From assembly GCA_003486645.1 (NCBI GenBank), contig DNGI01000333.1:1-8069 (forward strand): a stretch of DNA of 8,069 nt. The letters run 5' to 3'. Below are positions 1-5,791 of the stretch, in pieces; position 1 is the stretch's first letter; the number at the start of each line of letters is the position of its first letter. A program made the translations under genes and the position numbers. The notes beneath the pieces are model-generated. The model had not been told where the DNA came from, searched no databases, and saw only the letters and a program-made list of their open reading frames with translations. The DNA is from Cyanobacteria bacterium UBA11370. Lineage in GTDB: Bacteria > Cyanobacteriota > Cyanobacteriia > Cyanobacteriales > Coleofasciculaceae.

Positions 1-271
1 GGAGAGAGGGGGAGGGGGTTGATCAATTTAATCAATAGTAAAGGATTTTGTAACAATCCCTCACAAATACTCATCTTTAAGCAGATTCAGCTGCATCTTA
101 GCGGATAAGCTTAAAGTTAGATCATTCGGGGAGTTACAGCAGATTACAACGGGATGAAGTACAAAACTGAGGAAAGAAAGCTAGGCATAAAGCCTCTTCG
201 TCTCGTGACACCTGACTCCTAACTCCTGAATTCTGCTGTATTGCCCTTGTTCATCGGACTCTAATGGCAGT
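1..271. other. Noncoding leader region upstream of the ABC1 kinase gene
   Basis: No coding sequence could be supported here. The first 18 bases are almost pure purine. A small imperfect hairpin is possible at 43-59 (GGATT and AATCC arms around a 7-base loop). The kinase frame is open back to a TGA at 227-229 but offers no ATG, GTG or TTG start upstream of 272. No convincing -10/-35 pair was found, so the promoter of the downstream gene is not located. Confidence 0.6.
211..231. repeat. Heptanucleotide tandem repeat, three units
   Basis: Three consecutive 7-base units, CCTGACT, CCTAACT and CCTGAAT, lie head to tail. Short tandemly repeated heptamers are a known hallmark of intergenic DNA in filamentous cyanobacteria. 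This is a short, slightly diverged example about 40 bases before the kinase start codon. No function is implied. Confidence 0.6.
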
Positions 272-1951
272 ATGCTTACCCAGGCTATGCCCAAGCCACC
301 TCGTTGGCAACGATCAAAGTATTCCCCTCTTGCACGCCAGCTTGACATTTTTAGTTCGGCGGCAAAATTGATGTTCTATTTGTGGTGGGATAGGACGGTT
401 GCGAAGGATTCTCCTCATCATCGAAATCGTCGCGCCCAGTGGTTAGTCGGGACGTTACTGGATTTAGGCCCTACGTTTATTAAAATTGGTCAATCACTCT
501 CGACTCGTGCTGATTTGCTGCCTTTAGAGTATGTTCAGGGGTTAAGTCAGTTGCAAGATCGAGTACCCGAATTTAGTGCAGCCGAAGCGATCGCGGTGAT
601 TGAATCTGAACTAGGTCAGTCGATTCATGCGTTGTATCGGGATTTTGACCCCTATCCTTTGGCTTCTGCGAGTTTGGGACAAGTTCATAAAGCACGGCTA
701 CATACGGGGGAAGATGTAGTTGTTAAAGTGCAGCGTGCGGGGATTGAAAAGCTTTTTAATTTAGATTTTGAAGTTCTCCATCAATTGGTGCGGTTTGCTA
801 ATCGCTATCTGCCCAGAATTAAGAAGTATGAATTAGAGGCAATTTATCAAGAGTTTTTTGAGCTATTGTATCAGGAAATTGATTATATCCACGAAGGAAA
901 GAATGCGGATCGATTTCGGCAAAACTTTAGCGATCATCCTCGGATTATCGTTCCTAAAGTCTACTGGCGCTACACAACGAAAAAGGTACTGACGCTGGAA
1001 TATCTCCCTGGTATTAAAATTGATGACCGCCAAACCATGGAGGCTTGTGGAATTAATACGAATGAGGTGATTCAGCTTGGTATTTGTTGTTATTTAAAAC
1101 AGTTATTAGAGGATGGTTTTTTTCAGTCTGACCCTCATCCGGGAAATATGGCAGTAACTCAGGATGGAAATATTATTTTTTATGATTTTGGCACGATGGC
1201 AGAGGTGAAATCAATTGCTAAAGACCAAATGATTAAAACTTTTTTTGCTGTCCTTAAAAAAGATACTGATGAGGTAGTAAGTACTCTAACTTACATGGGT
1301 TTAATTGAACCTGTGTCGGATATGATGCCTGTTAAGCGCTTAGTTGCTTTTATTTTAGAAAAGTTTCGGGAAAAGCCGATTGATATTCAAGCTTTTGAGC
1401 AATTGAGTAGCGAAATCTACTTAATGTTTGAGCAGCAGCCGTTTCGTTTACCCGCGCAGATGACGTTTATTTTAAAGTCATTAACAACCCTTGATGGTAT
1501 TGCTCGTGCGTTAAATCCGGAATATAATTTATTAGCAGCAAGTCAGCCTTTTGTTAAAAATTTAACGGTTTCAAGAGGACGAGGGCAAGTTGTTAGAGAA
1601 CTGGCTAACCAAGCACGAGATTTTATTAAATATAAACTGCAACAACCCAGTGGGACTGAAGTTTTAATTCGCCGCTTAGAAAGTCGGATTGAACAAGGTG
1701 AACTTCAGATTCGGGTGCGTTCTATTGAAAGCGATCGCGCCCTAAAACGAATCTATCTGGGGATTAAAAGTTTAATCTATGCCTGTTTAACGGGATTTAC
1801 TTTACTCGCTGGTACAGTATTACTTTTAGTCCCTCTTCCCGGTTGGGCGATCGCAGCGTTTACTTTATCAGGAGTTTGGTTTGTGATTTTGCTCAATTCT
1901 TTAATTCGTTTGGGGGTTAAGGAAAGACTAGATAAACTGGTTGATAAATAG
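272..1951 (+). CDS. ABC1/AarF/UbiB-family atypical protein kinase, membrane-anchored
   Basis: This is a 559-residue member of the ABC1 (AarF/UbiB) atypical kinase-like family. Family members are ATP-binding proteins tied to isoprenoid-quinone and prenyl-lipid metabolism; in cyanobacteria a role in plastoquinone or tocopherol homeostasis is plausible but not shown here. Visible family marks are the KxGQ motif (KIGQ, 71-74), the Ala/Ser-rich nucleotide loop ending in SLGQV (134-138), the VKVQR strand with Lys152, the ExD motif (Glu202, Asp204), the catalytic-loop equivalent DPHPGN (287-292) and the metal-binding DFG (305-307). Two hydrophobic segments near the C terminus (about 499-520 and 523-545) should form a membrane hairpin, as is usual in the family. 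The start at 272 lacks a strong Shine-Dalgarno; Met6 (base 287) is a possible alternative. Length and motifs look complete. The closest paralogue group and the substrate cannot be settled from sequence alone. Confidence 0.95.
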   Translation: MLTQAMPKPPRWQRSKYSPLARQLDIFSSAAKLMFYLWWDRTVAKDSPHHRNRRAQWLVGTLLDLGPTFIKIGQSLSTRADLLPLEYVQGLSQLQDRVPEFSAAEAIAVIESELGQSIHALYRDFDPYPLASASLGQVHKARLHTGEDVVVKVQRAGIEKLFNLDFEVLHQLVRFANRYLPRIKKYELEAIYQEFFELLYQEIDYIHEGKNADRFRQNFSDHPRIIVPKVYWRYTTKKVLTLEYLPGIKIDDRQTMEACGINTNEVIQLGICCYLKQLLEDGFFQSDPHPGNMAVTQDGNIIFYDFGTMAEVKSIAKDQMIKTFFAVLKKDTDEVVSTLTYMGLIEPVSDMMPVKRLVAFILEKFREKPIDIQAFEQLSSEIYLMFEQQPFRLPAQMTFILKSLTTLDGIARALNPEYNLLAASQPFVKNLTVSRGRGQVVRELANQARDFIKYKLQQPSGTEVLIRRLESRIEQGELQIRVRSIESDRALKRIYLGIKSLIYACLTGFTLLAGTVLLLVPLPGWAIAAFTLSGVWFVILLNSLIRLGVKERLDKLVDK

Positions 1952-1980
1952 CTCATATCATGTCCGGTTATATCTGTCTT

Positions 1981-1999
1981 ATTAGCAAAAATTGCTAAT
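1981..1999. terminator. Possible weak bidirectional terminator hairpin between convergent genes
   Basis: A perfect 8-base inverted repeat (ATTAGCAA, loop AAA, TTGCTAAT) sits 29 bases after the kinase stop codon and 70 bases beyond the end of the convergent cyclase-like gene. Its position fits a shared terminator. The stem is AT-rich and no clean T tract follows on either strand, so it may simply be part of the adjoining TTGCTAA heptamer repeat. Confidence 0.3.
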
Positions 2000-2010
2000 T
2001 GCTAATTGCT
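1990..2010. repeat. Heptanucleotide tandem repeat AATTGCT x3
   Basis: Three exact tandem copies of AATTGCT are followed by a decayed fourth unit (AGTTAAC). The array overlaps the small hairpin at 1981-1999 and fills the gap between two convergent genes, a typical location for cyanobacterial short tandem repeats. Confidence 0.75.
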
Positions 2011-2068
2011 AGTTAACCTTATCCCCCAATTTCGACTCAAGACACGTTTGTCAGAGATTGACTCCGTA

Positions 2069-3319
2069 TCATCCCTGATAGATAACCATTTCTACTCCAG
2101 AAACCGTATATTTAATTTCAGTCAATTGGCTGACATCCACGAATTCTTTCATTCCTGAACTCAGATAGAAATTGCCAAATTCCCCTTTATCTTGAGCCAT
2201 TTTTGAAGCAATATTCACAGGCATTCCTGCGATATCTTTGCCGCCGACTGCGAGATCGAAAAGCAAAACTGAACCCGCATCAATACCAATACGGCAAGCC
2301 ACTCCTCCATTAGCGAGTTCTTCACGAAATGAACGTGAAAAATTTAGGGCATCATTAGCCTGATCAAAGACATAAATTCCTATTGGTCCAGCCACCTTTA
2401 TTTCTACACCGTTATTCTCAGGAAGCAGCCGCATTCCTACATCTTTCATTAGTGCTGCAAGAGATAGGTTATTAAACATGGCAACTTCATGAGTTTCAGC
2501 TTCTTTGCTTTCCCGTTCAATCAGTACGACCACTTTCTGAACCAGATATTTACCCGTCAATTCCTGACCGAATGCCGTATCAGTAAGTCGGTCTTGATAA
2601 GCAAGAAGGTCAGCATAAAAACTTTCAGAATAAGGAATGGGATAGTTTTTATCCACCGCCTGGATATTAGACAAACGGGGCCCATCTGTTACCCGAAAAA
2701 TATCACCAATCTTGGTAACAAGTTCGCCTTTTTTGGTAACGGCAAACGTGTGTCCTGATGGGAATTGTTCATAAATATCTTGGGTAATTGCAACCTCACC
2801 GCCTTCAGTATGATTTTCAGCAATTTCTTCGATAGTGTCGGCTTCTAAACCATACAATCCACCACTCAGGGAGTAAAATTCACCATAGTTAGCACCAAGA
2901 CCAATTCTAATTTGGCAACGCTGCATGATTTCGTCTTGCATAGTCAGTAATGCCGATATGAGAGTGTCTGCACTCACTGATTCTGGATAGAACATTTGGG
3001 TATTATCCGCTGCCCAAATCCCAACTCCCTGCCCGCCAATCGCTGTACCATAAGCATAGACAATTTCTTTGGGCTGGTTAATTATTGCCAAAATTTCTAG
3101 TAATCCTTTTTGTTTGGTCAGCTTAGTCAAACCCGCCGAGTCAGAACATACACTATAACCCCTGACTTTATAGGGTTCTAATAATTGCAAAGCTACGTCG
3201 TGGGTTTGTTCGCTTTCCAGCCACTGGCCAATGACTTTTAGGGGTAAACCGCCGATGATATCCTGGGTGATGTCAAATAGAGCAGGGGAGTATTGAGTTT
3301 TGCTGAATTTGTCGCTCAT
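2069..3319 (-). CDS. Tandem class III nucleotidyl cyclase-homology protein, probably catalytically altered
   Basis: This 416-residue soluble protein has no signal peptide or membrane segment. By eye it holds two class III adenylate/guanylate cyclase homology domains. Domain 1 (about 52-212) has the first-strand Asp in SDSAGL (Asp60), a GGQG turn (95-98) where the second metal-binding Asp is usually found (here Gln97), the RIGLG strand (138-142) and LYGLEAD (155-161), with the usual Asn and Arg apparently replaced. Domain 2 (about 257-416) has KVAGP (308-312), RIGID (343-347) and DIAGMPVNIASK (362-373). That last motif matches the C2 half of mammalian adenylyl cyclases, keeping equivalents of the adenine-selecting Lys and Asp (Lys308, Asp362) and the transition-state Asn (Asn369), but with Lys373 in place of Arg. 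The chain may therefore fold as an intramolecular C1/C2 pair that is inactive, weakly active or repurposed as a nucleotide sensor. The family assignment is fairly sure; the function is unknown. The ATG at 3319 has no clear Shine-Dalgarno. Confidence 0.8.
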   Translation of the reverse strand: MSDKFSKTQYSPALFDITQDIIGGLPLKVIGQWLESEQTHDVALQLLEPYKVRGYSVCSDSAGLTKLTKQKGLLEILAIINQPKEIVYAYGTAIGGQGVGIWAADNTQMFYPESVSADTLISALLTMQDEIMQRCQIRIGLGANYGEFYSLSGGLYGLEADTIEEIAENHTEGGEVAITQDIYEQFPSGHTFAVTKKGELVTKIGDIFRVTDGPRLSNIQAVDKNYPIPYSESFYADLLAYQDRLTDTAFGQELTGKYLVQKVVVLIERESKEAETHEVAMFNNLSLAALMKDVGMRLLPENNGVEIKVAGPIGIYVFDQANDALNFSRSFREELANGGVACRIGIDAGSVLLFDLAVGGKDIAGMPVNIASKMAQDKGEFGNFYLSSGMKEFVDVSQLTEIKYTVSGVEMVIYQG

Positions 3320-3351
3320 ATGCTTAATTATTAGCTAACGAGCGAAATTCT

Positions 3352-3382
3352 AAAGGATGAGTGTAACTATAGTCCATCCTTT
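3352..3382 (-). promoter_or_regulatory. Inverted repeat enclosing a possible -10 box of the cyclase-like gene
   Basis: Arms AAAGGATG (3352-3359) and CATCCTTT (3375-3382) are perfect complements around a 15-base spacer that contains the palindrome ACTATAGT (3366-3373). Read on the minus strand, the spacer offers TATAGT as a -10 hexamer, placing a start site roughly 40 bases before the ATG at 3319. No convincing -35 was seen. The symmetry suggests a repressor or activator site. Read on the plus strand it would be a hairpin followed by T residues (terminator-like), but no plus-strand gene precedes it closely. Confidence 0.4.
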
Positions 3383-3457
3383 TTAACTTAATTTGACTGT
3401 TATTGGCTTAAGAGGCTGGCGCGTAACGTATGCAAATCTAACGATTTAGTCGCCTAT

Positions 3458-3483
3458 GTTAGCGAAGCGGGGCGCGTTAGCGC
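3458..3483. repeat. GC-rich dispersed intergenic repeat, copy 1
   Basis: The 12-base word GTTAGCGAAGCG (3458-3469) is followed by GCGCGTTAGCGC (3472-3483). The same GTTAGCGAAGCG word recurs at 3750-3761 in this gap. Sequences built from GTTAGCG and TAGCGCAGCG words are common dispersed intergenic repeats in large cyanobacterial genomes. Confidence 0.6.
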
Positions 3484-3570
3484 ACAAACTTGAGGATAGC
3501 GAACATGGTTAAGTGTCATAATCGAGCTAAATCAATAGCCCATGCCAGTTGGTATCAATTCAAGTTGATT

Positions 3571-3607
3571 AAAGAATCCCCGTGTATGCAAGACCGGGGA
3601 GTGTCAA
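3571..3607 (+). mobile_element. Probable right-end remnant of an IS200/IS605 (TnpB-type) element
   Basis: The segment reads AGAATCCCCG, a 12-base loop, then CGGGGAGTGTCAA. TCCCCG (3577-3582) and CGGGGA (3595-3600) form a 6-base stem, and GTGTCAA follows. From memory of the family, AGAATCCCCG...CGGGGAGTGTCAA is a common terminal hairpin of cyanobacterial IS200/IS605 elements, overlapping the 3' end of the TnpB guide (omega) RNA. A second small stem (ATCAA/TTGAT, 3554-3569) lies just upstream. No transposase or TnpB frame is visible, so this would be a relic or a nonautonomous piece. Confidence 0.45.
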
Positions 3608-3685
3608 TTCTCTACACAGTGATCATCACGTCCGGGTTCATGGTAGAATCCGCTGGCTGAGATATAAGTTCTAGCATCCTTTGAC

Positions 3686-3749
3686 CCTCCCCTGGCTTAT
3701 ACAGCGAAATGGCAGGTTGAAACCTGCCGACCGTTTTCCTCCCCTGGCT
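3686..3749. repeat. Direct repeat CCTCCCCTGGCT x2 flanking a perfect hairpin
   Basis: The 12-base word CCTCCCCTGGCT occurs at 3686-3697 and again at 3738-3749. Between the copies lies a perfect inverted repeat, GGCAGGTT-GA-AACCTGCC (3711-3728), followed after five bases by a short TTTT. The hairpin could act as a terminator or leader structure for transcription heading towards the HEAT gene, but its place between direct repeats makes a mobile or dispersed repeat unit equally likely. Confidence 0.5.
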
Positions 3750-3812
3750 GTTAGCGAAGCGATAGCGCAGCGGTAGCGAGGAACGAACGTCGGCGTTAGC
3801 CTAGCGCAGGGG
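3741..3812. repeat. GC-rich dispersed intergenic repeat, copy 2
   Basis: This block is bounded by CCCCTG (3741-3746) and CAGGGG (3807-3812), a 6-base inverted pair. Inside it repeats the GTTAGCGAAGCG word (3750-3761) and related TAGCGCAG, TAGCGAGG and GCGTTAGC words. It ends nine bases before the ribosome binding site of the HEAT-repeat gene, so it would be transcribed in the leader if the promoter lies upstream. Confidence 0.55.
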
Positions 3813-3820
3813 TTTCCAAC

Positions 3821-3824
3821 GAGG
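3821..3824 (+). promoter_or_regulatory. Ribosome binding site of the HEAT-repeat gene
   Basis: GAGG lies seven bases before the ATG at 3832. This is the clearest Shine-Dalgarno in the window and supports that start codon. Confidence 0.6.
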
Positions 3825-3831
3825 TTTTCTT

Positions 3832-5583
3832 ATGAGTTCTCGAATCGGCTGGGCGTTGAGCCTGTTAACCATCCTGACATTCCTAGCTGAAGAGATACCT
3901 GCTATTGCTCAAAGGGAAACGTTTAGCGTCTCTCAAGCCGTTCCAGTTAGATCAGGGGATCGGGAAACGACCAAACCTATCGTCGTTTCTGAGTTAGTCG
4001 AACAACTCCGCACTGCTAATGTGGAAGCGCGTCGGGACATTATTCAACAACTGAGCGACACCGAACTTGATATTGTGCCAGCATTAGTAAACGCGATGGA
4101 TGACCCCGATCCTCTGGTCAAAAGTGGCGTAGCAGAAGTGCTGGGAAATCTCACGGATGACGCTGTACCCGCGATTCCTGGATTGATTGAGATGCTCAAC
4201 GATGAGCGCAGAGCGATCGCACCAGGGTCATACCGTTCCGGATTGTATGCTCCCAGTCTCAGAGCGCCTGTTCTTTCATCTCTTCCTGGCTTAGGAACTC
4301 TTCAGGAGCCTCTTGAGGAGCGACGCATTCCACCGACTCCCCCCGAAAATCCGGAAAACCTACTCCGGATTAGTGCGATCGCCGCGCTGGGAAAAATTGG
4401 TTTACCCGCTAGAACCTTAGCCACACCCCCCCTAACTCAATCCTTGCAAGACCCCGATCCTTGGGTAAAGCTCAATGCCACATGGGCACTCTCGGAAATT
4501 GGAGCCTCTGTACCCTTACTACCTCACTGGTTAGAAGCCTTACAGCATCCTGACCCTAACCTGCGTCGTAATGCCGCCGAAATTTTTCTCGACTCACGCT
4601 CACTCCTGCGTAAAGTTTTGGGAGCGGAAGCCGATAGCCGCACTAGTGCTGAGTTGGTCATGCTAATAAAAGATGAGGATTTGACGGTTCGAGATGCCGC
4701 CAGGTCTTCATTAGCCTTGCTGGGGACAGGAGCATTACCTGGATTAATCCAAGGGTTAAAAGCACCAGAGCCAATTGTTCGCTTGGAGGCGGCGGAACTG
4801 TTGGGTAATCTAGGAGGAGCGGCTCAGTCGGCAGTTCCTGACCTGGTAGCATTACTGGAGGATACAGGGCGTTATGTGCCGCCAAACTTAAACCGATACA
4901 GCTTGTATATAGTCCCTTTGTCCATAGGGCTTCCAGGCACGGAGCAATACCCCCCTGCTCCAAATAACCCTGAGCAACTGGTGCGAGTTAATGCCGCGAT
5001 TGCCTTGGGCAAGCTGGGCGATCGCAATGCTATTCCTGCCCTGACTACCGCTCTCAAGGATAATAATCCGTGGATGCAACTGGCAACTTCATGGGCATTA
5101 CTGAGGTTGGGGCAGACTCAAGGCTTACCGATTGTTGGGCAATTGGTAAAATACCCGGATTCTTCAATTTCGAGGGCGGCACTATCTCAGTTGCAGGGTT
5201 ATGGTTCACAGTCTGCGCCTTATATTCTGCCCTACTACACAGCCCAATTAGATTCTGCCGATGATAACGCTCGTAATAATGCAATTATTCAGCTTGGGAA
5301 GTTGGGAGTAGGCGCGTTGGATCTGGTTCCTAAACTCCGGACACTGCTAGTGAGCAATAAGAAAGACTCGCCGGGGTATGCGGCAACCATTCTAGGGGAA
5401 ATAGCGCGGGATACGGCTGTGGCTTGGCAGAATGGCAGTCTTTCCGCCAACCAACGTACATCTGCGATCGCTGAATTAACCAAAGTTCTGACTATTATGC
5501 AGGCTCCCAATGCTCGGTTTAACCGTGAACCCGTTGAGCGTGTCCGCAATGCTCTGAGTACGCTCCAAGGTATTATGCCGTAG
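3832..5583 (+). CDS. HEAT-repeat (PBS-lyase-like repeat) protein, probably exported
   Basis: This 583-residue protein is made largely of paired-helix HEAT-like repeats. An N-terminal hydrophobic stretch (about 5-19) ending in AIA before Gln27 looks like a signal peptide, although Glu20 and Glu21 between the hydrophobic core and the cleavage site are atypical. Repeats are recognisable at about 82-125, 178-224, 228-255, 272-299, 302-345, 384-427, 430-455 and 462-507, with the usual DPDPxVR turns and AAxALGxLG second helices. Two Pro/Gly-rich loops (about 126-177 and 346-383) interrupt equivalent points of two homologous halves, showing an internal duplication. Such scaffolds bind proteins; cytoplasmic cyanobacterial relatives include phycobilin lyases, but the signal peptide and lack of pathway context argue against assigning that role. 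The partner and function are unknown. The gene stands alone and is GC-richer than the methyltransferase gene that follows. Confidence 0.85.
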   Translation: MSSRIGWALSLLTILTFLAEEIPAIAQRETFSVSQAVPVRSGDRETTKPIVVSELVEQLRTANVEARRDIIQQLSDTELDIVPALVNAMDDPDPLVKSGVAEVLGNLTDDAVPAIPGLIEMLNDERRAIAPGSYRSGLYAPSLRAPVLSSLPGLGTLQEPLEERRIPPTPPENPENLLRISAIAALGKIGLPARTLATPPLTQSLQDPDPWVKLNATWALSEIGASVPLLPHWLEALQHPDPNLRRNAAEIFLDSRSLLRKVLGAEADSRTSAELVMLIKDEDLTVRDAARSSLALLGTGALPGLIQGLKAPEPIVRLEAAELLGNLGGAAQSAVPDLVALLEDTGRYVPPNLNRYSLYIVPLSIGLPGTEQYPPAPNNPEQLVRVNAAIALGKLGDRNAIPALTTALKDNNPWMQLATSWALLRLGQTQGLPIVGQLVKYPDSSISRAALSQLQGYGSQSAPYILPYYTAQLDSADDNARNNAIIQLGKLGVGALDLVPKLRTLLVSNKKDSPGYAATILGEIARDTAVAWQNGSLSANQRTSAIAELTKVLTIMQAPNARFNREPVERVRNALSTLQGIMP

Positions 5584-5736
5584 TGGGTGATCTCGTGCTC
5601 TTTCTCAAAAGCCAACTTCGGTAAAGAAAAAAATCATCGTCATAGCTAGAAAGAGAATCTGGTTTAATACAGACGAGTTGGATGTGCTGGTCAGAGCGAT
5701 CGTTAAGCTGTCACGCATTTAAATTGGGTATGAGTA

Positions 5737-5753
5737 GCGACCAAGATGGTCGC
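5737..5753. promoter_or_regulatory. Perfect inverted repeat upstream of the methyltransferase
   Basis: GCGACCA, a 3-base loop AGA, then TGGTCGC form a perfect 7-base stem 38 bases before the ATG at 5792. No T tract follows, so it is not a standard terminator. It could be an operator or a leader hairpin of the methyltransferase transcript. Confidence 0.45.
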
Positions 5754-5756
5754 ACG

Positions 5757-5786
5757 ACAATGATTTCACAATGATTGACAATCAGG
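5757..5786 (+). promoter_or_regulatory. Phased ACAAT repeats and palindrome over the methyltransferase ribosome binding site
   Basis: ACAATGATT occurs at 5757-5765 and 5768-5776, and a third ACAAT starts at 5778, giving spacings of 11 and 10 bases, about one helical turn. A perfect 13-base palindrome, TGATTG-A-CAATCA (5772-5784), overlaps the last two. The likely Shine-Dalgarno AGG (5784-5786) lies at its right edge, five bases before the ATG at 5792. The layout fits a protein-binding operator controlling transcription or translation of the methyltransferase; this is inference. Confidence 0.45.
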
Positions 5787-5791
5787 TTTAA

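Larger units (their letters stand above)
3320..3831. other. Divergent intergenic region, repeat-rich, no gene seen
   Basis: These 512 bases separate the divergent cyclase-like and HEAT-repeat genes. No open frame with recognisable protein similarity was found. From left to right they contain the inverted repeat at 3352-3382 near the cyclase-like gene, a GC-rich dispersed repeat at 3458-3483, a probable IS200/IS605-type end remnant at 3571-3607, two CCTCCCCTGGCT copies with a hairpin between them (3686-3749), a second dispersed-repeat block (3741-3812), and the ribosome binding site of the HEAT gene at 3821-3824. Confidence 0.7.

Noticed and set aside
2489..2758. Open frame of 89 codons on the plus strand inside the cyclase-like gene
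   Set aside because: It is antisense to a well supported coding sequence, resembles no family and has no ribosome binding site worth noting.
2069..3319. Cyclase-like gene as part of a Pycsar-type cyclic nucleotide defence system
   Set aside because: Catalytic positions differ and no effector gene (membrane or TIR type) lies beside it; the neighbours are an unrelated kinase and a HEAT protein.
3619..3629. Palindrome GTGATCATCAC as a CRP-type site
   Set aside because: The half-sites GTGA and TCAC are separated by three bases instead of six, and it lies more than 200 bases from the nearest start codon.
4658..5615. Several minus-strand open frames opposite the HEAT-repeat gene
   Set aside because: They are shadows of the repetitive, GC-richer HEAT coding frame, mutually overlapping and without recognisable domains.
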